64,000 nt of DNA from Kappaphycus alvarezii. Its lineage: Eukaryota; Rhodophyta; Florideophyceae; Gigartinales; Solieriaceae. The stretch is from positions 1,798,001 through 1,862,000 of the forward strand of contig NADL03000657.1 of assembly GCA_002205965.3 (NCBI GenBank), given 5' to 3'. Shown in pieces: positions 32,336 through 44,148 of the stretch. Position 1 is the stretch's first letter. Each line of letters begins with the position of its first letter. The translations under genes and the position numbers were made by a program. The notes under the pieces were generated by a model. It worked only from the letters and a program-made list of their open reading frames with translations. It was not told where the DNA came from and searched no databases.

Positions 32336-32430
32336 TTGTAACACATCTCGAATTGTGAATATGTTAAAATTGACGAGAGAAAATGCACCAAGGATATGAG
32401 GAACATTGAAATACATCTCGAATTGTTCAG
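32291..32430 (+). repeat. 70-bp tandem duplication
   Basis: Units 32291-32360 and 32361-32430 differ at only a few positions, and both begin ATGTTAAAATTG. The duplication lies at the end of the decayed coding segment and would lengthen or break it. Confidence 0.8.
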
Positions 32431-33060
32431 TACTGCTCCCAGTATCTATTGCTTCTCTTAGCAGCCGTAATATAGTTGCAACAAACGGATTGAAAATTTT
32501 AACACTCTCAAAATCGTAATGGACACCTTTTTGGAATCTAACTGGAAATTATCACTCTATTTATGTCTCAAATAATTCACAATTATTCGTTCCGGCAATT
32601 TGAGATGAAGTTCTAGAAAAATTCACAACGAAAGCAACTCTGAGAAAATCAATAAAATATATTACGTGCACGCATTAAAAACAGTATTTCAGAAAAATGT
32701 TGCCATTTTATTGGTACACCCCTTTAATTGTAATGCGTACTATTCATGTCATACTATTCCAACCAAACATTTTCAGTGGAAATCATATATCAATAGTGCA
32801 AAACCATGGCGCAATAATATTGTTGGGTGCCACCCCATGGACTTCATTCGGGCAGCTTAACATTTATTGAATTTGAGATAGGGGGTACTCTGAAGTTAGC
32901 AGACCTGCCACCTCTTCGCACAAAAATTCCCCTACAACTACAAATGCAGGCATGGTCAAATCAAATTTCCCGCTAACTCTACTGGGATTGCATATACTCC
33001 TTGACCATTTCTTTCGGTTCGGTTCCTCCTTCTACGCCATGTTATCATGAAATGACGGTA
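32431..33060. other. No gene recognised
   Basis: AT-rich DNA without motif or strong fold. Confidence 0.4.
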
Positions 33061-33062
33061 AT

Positions 33063-34312
33063 CTACATCTCCGTTTCCTTCAGCAAAGGATCGAGATGGC
33101 TTCCGGGTATCAAAGTCGAACGTTGCAGGGCTTCAGCGAACTTCTCTGGACCAACAACCCACTTGCGACTCGATGTCCAAAGGGCATTAAAGGGATGCGC
33201 TTTAGCAAACTACTAATCCACTTCATCTTCCTCCCTAACAACAAGGCCGCAACTACTTCTAACAAACAAAGTAGCAGTTTTCCCTTCATTCATCCTATCA
33301 TAGTCTTTCGACCCGACTACTCTGAGCAGCTGTCCAGCCTTTCCTTTTGCTGTTCGCTGAACTATTTGGATTCGATCGTTAACAAAGGTTAATCCAACTT
33401 GATCACACAAAACACCCATGGAAGAGAAAAATATGCAGAAATCTTCCACGCTGTCGGCAGGGTCCTGTGTGTATTAAAATGCAGGGAAAAACTTCACCTG
33501 TCCTCCCCCTTTGCAGTTTCCCAGGCGAAAAATTACACAGCAAAGAGACTGAAATGCTCCAGTATGCAGTCTATAGACAGTTTTTCAACGTTTTGGAGTA
33601 TTACCTTAGCTGGTAAGTAGTCATTGGTACCGTCAAAAATCTTGTATTTAGCCAGAGTTCTCGAAGTACGCTGCGCAAGAAAACACAGCTTGTGACGAAG
33701 CACATCCTTCAAGCTCTCAATCGCTTCACTTGAAGAGGGACGAATCCACCTTTTCTGTATTTCGGAGTTCAATTCAACTCGTTTTTGCATTCTTGCTACT
33801 TTCGCGCCCAATCGCGCATGGATTTCACAAAACTTCATCAGTGTCCTTTCCATCTCTATGTATGATTTCCGCCGACGCTTCTCACGTATATTGACCACTT
33901 GTCCTTTTCCATGCAATGAGCTACCTTCCGAATCGCTTTCTGATGAAATCAAAAGATGTTCTTCTGCCCGGCCGACCTCATGCTCAAGTACCGTTCGCCA
34001 TTCCAAAAATGGGTGGCTGTTGACACATACTTCCTCCTCTGTAACCCTGAGCATGTGACCTGGAAGAAACTCAACCTCATCCTCCGAGCCCTCGAGCGTT
34101 CGATAACCATCCCTCAAGCAGCGATACTGCAGGACCTCAGATGCTAGTACTCTCTGTCCAAAGTTGTCGGTGCGGTCCTGAAATCTCTGAATGCTTTTCA
34201 AATCCGCCTTCCACCGCATTGTAGAGCCATCTTCGAGCTCCCACAATACTTCCAAAACATCATTGACACATGGAAGAAACGTCTCATTTCTGCACGAGCG
34301 GGGCCTCGTCAT
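33063..34312 (-). pseudogene. Unrecognised gene family, copy 1
   Basis: From ATG 34312 the minus strand encodes about 260 residues, then after a break continues in a second frame (33465-33063). The N-terminus (DVLEVLWELEDGSTMRWKADL, then DEVEFLPGHMLR) has the look of a small Tudor- or agenet-like barrel. A Ser/Glu-rich linker and a basic KRRRKS run follow, then a charged helix (AKVARMQKRVELN), then a globular part with GVLCDQVGLTFVNDR and FAEALQRSTLIPGSHLDP. A 74-nt GT-AG intron (33538-33465) would join the frames in phase and remove the stop. Tandem TAG codons at 33215-33210 interrupt the last part in frame. The gene at 40.6-42.5 kb is a clear paralogue. Function unknown; chromatin or nucleic-acid binding is only a guess from the barrel. 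Confidence 0.55.
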
Positions 34313-34380
34313 ATATATACGAAAGATCGATAACGGTAAGGGCTTAACGATAACGAACGTTGGCGGGCAGGGGTCGAGAA

Positions 34381-34388
34381 TATATAAA
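34381..34388 (-). promoter_or_regulatory. TATA-like element of copy 1
   Basis: Read on the minus strand this is TTTATATA, about 70 nt ahead of ATG 34312. A second TATATAT overlaps the start codon itself. The spacing suits a core promoter and supports 34312 rather than the longer in-frame start. Confidence 0.4.
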
Positions 34389-34431
34389 AAGAGGTTCATT
34401 CTGAAGAAAAGATTTTGCCATCGGTGACACA

Positions 34432-34842
34432 TTTTCTAACTGAGTGTTTTGCCAGCAAAGAAATGACGGGAACATAGAAACAGTGAACAGGCATATCTAG
34501 CAGGCGACAGCTGCAAGAAGATGACTCTTCACTCAATCCCTATTTTTTCATTGAAATACAAAAGCCAGTTTTATTCATCTTGTTTGCACATCCAAGGGGT
34601 GCTGTAACGACAGACTTCTGGTCCAGATTACGTAAGAAACTTCAAGTATCGCACATCCTTCCAACTCCATACTTTTCCTGAGCAACAGGTCCACCGTCCT
34701 GGTATCTATTAAACGTGTATATCTTTGAGCGATGGGAATCCCCAGAAAGAGAACTTCAAAAGGATCCTTAAAGTACCAAACAGTTGACTAACTTCGAAGA
34801 GATATCGGATCTGGGGTCTTCGCAGGTGTCAACCACAGCTCA
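34432..34842. other. Divergent intergenic region
   Basis: It separates the minus-strand copy 1 from the plus-strand gene starting at 34843 and probably holds both promoters. No other motif seen. Confidence 0.4.
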
Positions 34843-37016
34843 ATGTCAAAAAGATTTGTTGCGCATTCTCAGGAGAAGGACGAAATTGAAGTTCGGGGCG
34901 CAAAAAGAATGGCGGAGAATGAAGTCAATCGTGACTTTGAAGACGAAGACATGGATCTCGGGGAGAGTGGGGAGTGCAAAGAGTTGCAACGGAAGCCGGA
35001 TTTCAGAGACTCGGCGATGATATCTCCAGATGACCCGTCGCAAGACAAACGGTACCGCAAGTCCACGATCGATTCCGAAAGCCCTCGCATAAACTAGGGG
35101 AATCAATCCATAACTCAATCATGCGGACTAGGGAACAAGAAACATCAAAATCAGTGAAAAAGTTTGGTGATTCGAAACTTCTGAATATGTTCTCAGGTGA
35201 AGACGCTGGGGAAGAAGCGGGCCTCTCAAGTCCGAACATTTCAAAGCGTCATTCAGAGGCAGAATGGCAAGATTGGGGCGACAGAAAGGTTCCACGCGTG
35301 GACAAGCATGTCAAAAACGAGGAAAGTCAAGCAACTCCTTGTTCAGGAGTATCGAAGGAAGCTCTACGGCTGTATTTACTTATTCTAGAAGAGGGAATTA
35401 GGCGTCAGATTGTCTATCCTGTCCAAATAATCTACGAAAAGTTGGTAAAGCTCTCCTCCGACATTTCAGTTGTAAAGAAGGACATACGAGAACTACGGGC
35501 TTGGCGACCACCATCTTCTTTTCACAGTGACACCTTTGAATGATTTAGGTGCCAAACTAAAAGATGAGAGGAAATACACCAAACAGATTTTCGAAGAACA
35601 GTTGCTCTCCCGTGTCCTTTGTTGTGTAGTTACAGATGTTTTAAACTAAAATTTGATTGAAGAGAAGAGTACCCTAGAACAACGCATGACAGATGCCTCC
35701 AGAGCTCACATATTTTCTCTGCTACCAGGCCAATCAAGGTCAACAGGGAAAGAGAGAATTCCCAGGGGGCACAGCTCTTTTCTTAGGCAATTTGTTGTCA
35801 ACGCCATGTTCAATGCGCAAATGAACTTCTTCGATAAGTTTATACCACTTTCGGAACACAGTGATATCGAGACTAGTGCAGTGGGAGTAAATGAAGGTAC
35901 GGCGTCCATCGAAAAAGACCGCAGAGCAAGTGGCAGAACAGTTTCTCACTCCCCAAAAGAGAGCAGAAAAGATAAACAGCCAAAACAAATCGAATCTTCG
36001 AGTAGGATAGAGCATCCAAAGTGGTTGAGGAAGAGATTCATCATGATTGAAGATATCGAAGCTGTGCAGCGTCTACATGAGGAAACATCAAATGTGAGAT
36101 ATAAAGATAAGGTCGGACTGGATTCGCGAGATTTTGGACATTCCGAGGTAAGATACGAGGTGAAAGATGTCCTAATCGGTCAGACATCTCAAAATATGGA
36201 GCGTCGCGAGTGTTCAGTCTTGTGAAAGAATTTCTACACAAACGACGACACGCCGCAAATAATTTGATTTTCGAGGAATTTTTGTACCTCTTCACTGCTT
36301 GGAATTCGCCATATCATGTTTCAACGGAAGTCCTTCCGAATGAAGTCAAGATGAAATGGGAACGCACTGATTCAAATGACTTTTTCGACGTCGACGAAGT
36401 CCCTTTGAAGACGGACAAACAAGTAGGACCCAGAAATGTCGACCAACAGAACGGTGATCTTATGTCCAAAACGTTGCAAGGCTCGCTATCGATGTTGCTT
36501 CTTGTAGCTCACAAAATCCAAGTCTTTTCAGCTTCTACAGCCCTCTGGAAGCATAGAGGAGGAGAGCCGAAAGTGTTACGCCACACTATCAACCTCATTG
36601 ATGTCGCCGGGCGGTTTCTGGCCATGTTCACACGGTCGAATGATGAGCAGCGTAACATTCTTCCATTCTTGCGGTGCCATTCAATGGCACTTCGCAGCAT
36701 TGGGGCTGTTGCCATTGTTTTGCGAGGTCTCGCGGAAAAGTTTACAGACGCATTCGAAGACGGTAGCAAAGTGAAATCCGTACCATAATCGCAGTGGAAA
36801 GAATTGATTTTCAATGATTCGATATTAGACACTCTGATTCCCGGTGCTTCTGATCGGAGGAGAAGCATAACTAGCCGTTTCCTCAGAATTGCAGATGTGG
36901 AATATGTGAAACGAAACTTCAGAGTGCCGAGAGATACATCTGAACAGACTTTCTCAGAGAAAAGCAACGGTCCCAACCCCGAAAAGTATGACTTGCGCGC
37001 CATAGGAGTTGTATAG
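34843..37016 (+). pseudogene. Unrecognised long gene, divergent from copy 1, interrupted
   Basis: Protein-like sequence runs for about 720 codons in successive frames: 34843-35094 (acidic, FEDEDMDLGESGE), 35121-35543 (EALRLYLLILEEGIRR, VKKDIRELRAW), 35541-36225 with one in-frame TAA (RQFVVNAMFNAQMNFFDKF, EHPKWLRKRFIMIEDIEAVQ), 36210-36788 (AANNLIFEEFLYLFTAWNSP, LRSIGAVAIVLRGLAEKF) and 36789-37016. Adjacent pieces meet at frame changes near 35540 and 36205, not with long gaps. It is helix-rich and soluble, with no membrane segment and no nuclease or polymerase motif. I do not recognise it. Its head-to-head position with copy 1 suggests a functional pair or one transposon. Confidence 0.5.
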
Positions 37017-37990
37017 AGAGTTTGAAAAGAGTAACTAGTCACAAAGCAGTGCTGCATTACAGTTTGGACGCCCTGCACTGGTGGTACGCGAGCAAAGATG
37101 GCAGCAGCTACACTTGACCAAAGGACAAAACTAACCCGTTGCCTAAGGTATTAAAAAAATAGCGTTCCTTCCACCTCTGCAGCGCTCCCCTTCTCCACCA
37201 CAGCCCTTAATCCAAGTATATAGTGATTCCCTTCACTAACTCATCAATCCCCTACCCCATTGCAACCCTCCGAGCCGGTCTCATGACAATAGATACCCCT
37301 TTCACAACCCGACAGCTCCCCACACTCTCACAGTCCTCAATCTTAAAGCAACAGCGCCCGGGCGAGAGGCCCCGACGAGTGGCCACCGCCACATAAAAGC
37401 TTCTTCAGTGCCCTCTGTTAGCACTATAGAGCACCCCACCGCCTCAGCAACTATCGCTCTCACTGCCACAGACCTAGGTTCTCCCCACCGCCTCCTTAGC
37501 CGTCTCCCTCAGAGATCACACAAACTCCTCCACATCCTAAGCCCTCCCCCTCCCGGCCGCAGACCTCCACCCCACAAATGTTTGCCACCTTGTAGCCACC
37601 ATCAACCTCCCCCATCACGACAGATCTTTCACAATCCTTTCCGATTCTAACGTTACCCTCCCCTCTATGGACCATAAGCCTCTCAAACTCTACCCTCTTC
37701 GACCTTATCACAGTTTCTCCGACACCACAGCAACCCTCTCCGGCATTACCACTACAGCCATCCTGTCACCGTTAATACCATCTCTCGTTGTCACTTCAAC
37801 CCTATGAGGGTCTCCATTGTTACCATCTAGACCGAAGCCGTCTCTGTTAATCGGGACCCACTTGCTTAAGCAAAAACATAACTTTAATGAATTCATGGTA
37901 ACAGAACTGGCTACAGACGAACAAGAGCTAAGCTGTGCTCAGCTAAGAGTTACTGGCGACAGCCATTGGAAGGGAACTTTGTTGGCGGCA
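37017..37990. other. C-rich spacer, no gene recognised
   Basis: From 37.15 to 37.8 kb the plus strand is C- and A-rich, and frames on both strands stay open by composition alone. No motif. Confidence 0.4.
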
Positions 37991-37995
37991 AAGGG

Positions 37996-39806
37996 TTAGC
38001 AGGGTGAGCGGCGTGCTCGCCAAATCTCGTCACGACAGTTTTGACGGACTACAAGACGCAGACAGCGGGACTTGGGATCAATGTTAGTCATTAAGACTCG
38101 CACGGGTTTATCGACGAGTCTTCCGGTGGACCCACCGGCAACCCAATACGAAGGGTCAACCCCCTCAATTTCACTGTTATATGCATTGCGATATTCGGGT
38201 TCAACTGCCGTAGCTGATCCCATGTAATACAGTATCTTATCGACTGTAACACTCGCGTCAGTTATCATAGTTAAGCAGGTATCACGAACGGTGTGAAACG
38301 GGTGCTCAGTCATGATCCAAAACCGCTTCCCTTCCATGGCCTCATTTCACCAAACACCTAGAATCAGGGCATACGTTTCCAACTTCACCAAGTTTTGAGC
38401 ACGAATTTTTCTCGGATAGTCATCCGTAGACGCCATTGTCTTGTGCAAGAAGAAGGCGACGGGGGCAAGGGGTAAAGGAAAGTGGGAAGGCAGCTTCAGA
38501 TCTAGAAACCACTTCGGTGTTGCAGGAAATGTCTCCCTCACCTGAACCATTGAAAAATGCGAGGCCTCTAAAGCGTCAAAGGGGTATTGGAATCCCAATT
38601 TCATACGACAGAAGTGCTCGAAATAAAACTGCGCCCTATTCACCACCTTCCCAAAAGAGAGTCCCTCAGCAACTCTATTTCCTTCGGTATGATGTGCTCG
38701 TCAGATTCCGAGAGATCATCCTGAGCATCCAAGTAGTAAGCCTCCTTTACAGTTCTGCAGAAGGAGCGATCGCACTGCAGTGTAAACGGAATGAAAAAGT
38801 ACTGACGCAATTCCGAGAATTGATTCCACGCGTCCTTTACAGCCTGAAAATTTTCTTCAGCATATTGCTGAAACATCTTCACATCCGCACGAACATCAAT
38901 AGTCCTTTTCAGAGCGGACTGACGAAATGACATTTCCGAAATGGGGCGCGTGTTCCAGTCGTGTTTAGTGCCTATGCGCTGCAAATTGATCACCTCTTCG
39001 ACTTCTCCAATAACTCGTGAGCTCCCTGTAGAGACCTTTTTTTGTCGAAGGTCTTCGTTACGAGCACCAGCGCAGAAGCTACTAAAAGAGGGTAGCAAAA
39101 AATCAACCCCACGTCCCCCTCGCACATAATTATCTTCTTGCTGTGGGCTGATGAAAATACCACAAGGTCTTCCGTAGCTTATAAACGGCAAATAGAGTTT
39201 CCAATCGTACGTAAGAGGTGCCTGCACAGGTGCAGTAACCTGCGTAGTCGGAAAATTCACTGGTTGGGAGGTCCGAATGTCCCCATCATCCATCATCAGA
39301 GTCGTTCTTCGCGGCTTGGCAGGGGATATCGCGGAGTTCACCGTTTTCCAGACAACCTGCGCCTCCGACATATCCACCTCGCCAACATTTTTCTTCAGAG
39401 TCCGTACTGACTATGATTCAATGGCGACGGCCGTCTTTTTAGAACTCACAACAGGGGTTGTCTCATCTTCTAAATTCATGATCAAACCACCTATATCATT
39501 CGCAGCGCTAGCACTTCCTCCATAAACTTCAAGACTATCACGGTCATTGGTCCTTGATCGCTGCCCATTTCGGACATCGCTCCTAACAATATTGACTACA
39601 GGGGTCGCTACACATCCTGCAATATTGTTCTCATTTGGAAGCTCTTCAGTCCCTACTGCCACAGGGTTCTCCTCACTACGAGAATGCAACTTGACATATA
39701 ATGGAGACCAATGGTCACTGGTGGCTGTGGGGAAAGGATGGTTATTACAGGAGTGAGGTCGGCGGAGTCGCCAGGATTTAGGAGGTGAGGGGTCCTGTTT
39801 CATCAT
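37996..39806 (-). pseudogene. Unrecognised long gene, interrupted
   Basis: From ATG 39806 the minus strand reads about 600 codons. One frame runs from 39806 to 38640 with a single in-frame TAG at 39413-39411. A frame change near 38643 leads into 38646-37996, which has a single in-frame TGA at 38349-38347. The N-terminal 130 residues are Ser/Asn/Thr-rich. The middle has DWKLYLPFISYGRPCGIFIS and DVRADVKMFQQYAEENFQ, and the end has FWIMTEHPFHTVRDTCLTM and DPSYWVAGGSTGRLVDKPV. So few lesions in so long a frame argue for a recently lost gene, sequencing errors or recoding. No family recognised. It lies downstream of copy 2 on the same strand. Confidence 0.5.
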
Positions 39807-40042
39807 CAACCGGCTCCAAAGGCGACAGTCCCTCCCTTTCTCCGCACGCCCTGCTCGCTCACGATTCACTCTGTTATACGGTCTGGAAACCGTCCTCGCT
39901 CAAAGCACAGTACCCCTGCATCGTCTCTGTCTAAGTGGGAGTACTCCCTTTAGACACTACCACATGGTGGTATGGAAACTGAACGTCGGTTGGGCGCGGG
40001 TAAGGTGGAACAAAAAGTAACTTCGATGGGTGGGGGGGGATT

Positions 40043-40402
40043 GGTTTACTTGAATGGGTTGGTATAATTAATTTCCCTTAATTTGGGTAAATTAGGTTGG
40101 CCTAAGGAAGAGGAACCCATCCACCACTACCACATCACCAGCAAAGTGAAGTATAGACCCTGTACAGACAAATCCATGACTATCCCCGTGCACGTAGTAA
40201 ACTCACCCGCGCGCCCATTTGACGCCTGCCCATAGACGCCTTCGGGGTTGAATATAATAGGGGCGGCTTGTATAGAAGAAAGGAGCTGCTTATCACCAAT
40301 TGGTGACGTGCGAGAGGTTCTCGGTAGACACGGAGGACTCACCACAGAATTACTAGTCTTGTGGGGGTGGGTTGTGGGTGTGGGTTTACTTGAATGGGTT
40401 GG
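40043..40402 (+). repeat. 20-bp direct repeat, 340 bp apart
   Basis: GGTTTACTTGAATGGGTTGG occurs exactly at 40043-40062 and 40383-40402. The DNA between and around it is rich in GGGTTGG-like words. No gene lies between. It may be an element terminus or unequal-duplication scar. Confidence 0.65.
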
Positions 40403-40619
40403 CGTGGGTTGGTTTACTGCGAGTGGTGCATAGGTTGCACTGCGAGGGCAGAAATTGAAACTTCTTTTTTAATTTTTTTCCGCGCCCAATAGCCGGCCTG
40501 CATCCTGATTTTATTTATTTTATTGATCCAGAGCATTGAAATCAGTGCACTGGGCATGTCTGCGATGATTCAATCCAGAAAAGCAGATCTACTCTGCTTT
40601 GGTCAGGGACTACAAACAT
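40403..40619. other. No gene recognised
   Basis: Short spacer with a T-rich run. Nothing else seen. Confidence 0.4.
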
Positions 40620-42488
40620 TTACTGAATACCAAGCAGGATAATGTTTGCCGCCATTTTGCTCAAAATTTTGGAGCATAAATTGTCTCCGACCACTATAAC
40701 GTTCGGTATGGATAGCTCCAACCTTCCTACGATCATATCCTCACTGCAAGCGGCCGTTGACCATATGCGCCCGCTCGGTTCGCCGCACCTCCGCCAAGCC
40801 AAACCAAAAATCCTTCTCTCCGCGTCTTCATTCCCTGTCACATTCGGATTGATATGCATCCCGGGGACACGCCACTCGCGGCGAAGCGAGGCGACAAATC
40901 TACCTTCACTTACAATGTACTCCCTCGTATTCCTCGTCAACACTGGTCGCCGCAACTGACCACTTTCATTACCATTTCTCATATCTCCGCCGCAGCTCTC
41001 TCCAACAAACAAAGCGGCGTGGGTCTTTTCATCATCTTCTTCATACACATAACTGCCGAGAATGCGAAGCACATGGCCAACGGGACCCTCGCTTTCCTCA
41101 GCAACATTACCTGGCGATCAGTAACAGATGTAATACCCAAATGATCACACATCAAACCTAGAGTGTCAGAGTATACTTCGAATCCGTTGAGTCGCTTGCG
41201 GGGCTTTGAGTGTAGTGGTGAAGAGGGAAAAAACATATTCGTTGAGAGACGTGAGTCCTCTTCCTCGTAAATATGTTCGTTGCTACCCATTCGAAAACTT
41301 TCATAGTACATTCTGCTGTTACACACAACATTTGCGGGACAATCCCCCGCAGTCTAGAGGGTTGCTCAACTTCCACGTTATCTCCCGCTACCCTTGGGCG
41401 ACAGGATGTATGGTTCCGTATTGCTCGTTGCAATGCCGCGAACAGCTTTTTTCGCAACCGGGTTTTGATATCCCCCACACAGTATTCCATGATAGACGCT
41501 CTCCTGTCCCGTATCAAGTCCTCATTGACCTGCAACCTACGCTCGAATATAGCTAGCTTCGCAGTCAACAGAGCTTGACTTTCATGTAACTTACGGACAG
41601 TTCTTGGAAGATTTGCATCTCCGAAAACACATGTAAAGAGAACGGAGGGAATTGGTGGACTCAGTTTCTAGGATTGCGGCTTTGACGTCTTTTTGGATCT
41701 GTTGAGTTACTTTGCCTTTTCTAGAGTAGCTACTATGGCCCATCCTAGCGATCCGCAACAATTTCGTACCGACTGTCTGTGGCAGTGCCAGCCGTTGAAT
41801 TGTTCCAGTGCGAATATCGACACTTGAAGGATGGCACTCTGACTCATTTTTGGCTGTGACTCACTATCGCAGTCGGAATGGCGGCGCCAGGAACGTGGTT
41901 TTAAGAGCCATGGTCGTTGCCGTCATTTCCTACACTTAAAGAAGTCTTTACAGGGCGTCTTTACGTGCTTTTCACTTCCTGTCATCCTAATAGTGTTCTA
42001 TGTATGATACAGGCCGATTAAACTTCCACTAAGTTACGGTGAATGGCTTTCGACAATTATTTGCAACAACCTTCTTCTGCTTTGAGAGACTGGGTAATAC
42101 CTTTTCACTATGCTGATATATCAATTTTATCAGTCTCTAGACAGTTAATCAGATCACGTCTAAGCTTAATGGTGATTTGATGGACTGTTCAGAGATTTAT
42201 TGAGTAAGCAAGCCCACTCAATACACCTTCGACAGTTGCAAAATCAGTTGAGACCTTTACAACTTCATCTTCGTCATCGGAGTTCAAAAACTGAGGCAAA
42301 CTGATTCGTTCATTAGTCTGAACTAGTTTTGAAGTAGCAGCTGACATACTATCCATGTCACTTTCATTAAACAACGCTTCATATCTAGTAACTGGACTCC
42401 CATCTACATTCTGGTAGAATGTCGGCCGAAATTTTACCAGAATGTCGACTAGAGTCCAACTACTGGGCGCAAAGGTGGGTTGCTCCAT
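40620..42488 (-). pseudogene. Unrecognised gene family, copy 2
   Basis: This is a paralogue of the gene at 33063-34312 in the same order of parts. From ATG 42488 comes a segment like the copy-1 barrel (LVDILVKF, DGSPVTRYEALF) followed by an acidic linker (NSDDEDEVVK). After a gap (42189-41668, stops in all frames), an acceptor-like CCTAG leads into PRTVRKLHES, AKLAIFERRLQVN (helix), then in a second frame GLMCDHLGITSVTDR, then in a third FVASLRREWRVPGMHINP. The first frame pair can be joined in phase by a 47-nt GT-AG segment (41250-41204). The C-terminus extends about 60 residues past the end of copy 1. Likely decayed or intron-split; function unknown. Confidence 0.5.
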
Positions 42489-44148
42489 GGGTCATGCATG
42501 ACAAGTGTCATGTACTGCATTACAATTTGCAGTTCTGGTAATTTGAATCAGAGAGATCTTTCACAGACCGGTACCCCTCAGCAGCACTTCGAAAAAAACC
42601 CGGAGATTCAAAACTAATCTTGGAAGAACTAGAACATCTCAAGGCATGGAAATACCATGGACTGAAAAGTCTGCAGGCTTTACTATCCTGGGAGCTCCCA
42701 AATCCTCCAGTACAACTTTACCCATTTGCCGCCCATAGCTGCAGGAGTGTTAAGCCTCAATCCCATGTGCTTGAGGGCTGCAGCGTTCGTCAAGAGGCGA
42801 GCAAAAAGAAGAGGCCAATTGAAGGGAAGTTCCCGAAAAGACGATCGAACGCATCCTGTTGACTAACTTTAGCGGTACTGTCCATGAATATAGGTGTTTA
42901 GCAATCAAAAATCGGAGACCGAAGACCGAATTTCCAAGGGTCCTACCTGCAGATCAGTGACTGAGGTCTTGGATTGTTTTTTGACAGGCCCAGTTATCTG
43001 CTCGTAAAACTACTGTTGCAATGGTCCTCTGTGGTATGCGTTGTTGTCCTGATCCTTCACCCTAACCCACATACATTTTACTTAATAGGGTGAGCCCAAG
43101 TCTCTCCAGAGTTCACCAACCCCGGGTCAACCAACCAAGCCCGAGGCCCCCATTTCCCCCATTTCATTGAGTATCGATATTTTGGAAGCAGCGCTGTATT
43201 TCAGTAGTCTGGTATGTTTCCAGAAATTGGCAATTGTTTCAAAAGTAACTTCACCTTAGATATTTTGAGCCAAGTAATTTCTGATAACTGATCTAGCTTG
43301 TAATCATCGAAGGAATCCATGAAACGCTGGATTTGGTTACTTTCACAGCACTAAAGTGCCCCTCCAATAGATGCATTACGCATTATATGGTTGAATTTTA
43401 GTTCTATGATGCACGGGAAATAGTCGATTACTGTATCAGAAAATCTAAAGCACCCAAACGTCTTCTCCCTTTTACAGCGTTTTGCAGCTAGTTTATTGAC
43501 CACAGCCACGGCCCTTTCTTCTTCCGTCTCCGCTTTATAAGCCCATTAACTGTCATGATTTCCGGCTCATTTGTTGAAGAATGCAGACTTTGCATTGCAA
43601 AATTCATGCTTCATACTCTACATTATATCAATTGTATACAATGCAGTTCGCCTCGCCAATGAGGTCTACTGCGAGTGCTCGCTTTCCATCAACAGCATTG
43701 CTTGTATTTCGCATTTTCAATCCCGCCCTTGTTGAGATCTGCTCTAGATTACATTCACAAGCATGGGGATGATGAGATGAAAGCTTATCTGCGCGACAGC
43801 TTGTCATTTATCGACTTGAGTTAGGAATTATCGTAGCTTTTTTGTTTCATAATTTTTGTTTTTAAAGTAGACCAGCTTTTAATCTGTGCATATGAAATGC
43901 GAAAAAACGTCAGTATTTCATATATGGCCCAATTTATCAGTGGACGCGTAACGCATGCAATAATGCGGTTTAATCGCACAAAGGGCATATAAAGTTTGTA
44001 CGCATATCTATAGTGATTCACGGTTAAAAAATATCTTTTTAACAGGAAATCACTGCAGTATTGGCAATAATGCCATACTGGTGATGAGTCACTCATCTGC
44101 TCTGCTAAACGCCTCTATTCTTAAAAGCGAATAAAAATTAAATGGCTT
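42489..44148. other. No gene recognised
   Basis: A plus-strand frame at 42620-42862 is basic at its end but has no motif. CCAACC-type words appear near 43130. Nothing else stands out. Confidence 0.4.

Noticed and set aside
37408..37650. 80-codon plus-strand frame in the C-rich spacer
   Set aside because: Low-complexity Pro/His/Ser sequence open only because of base composition.
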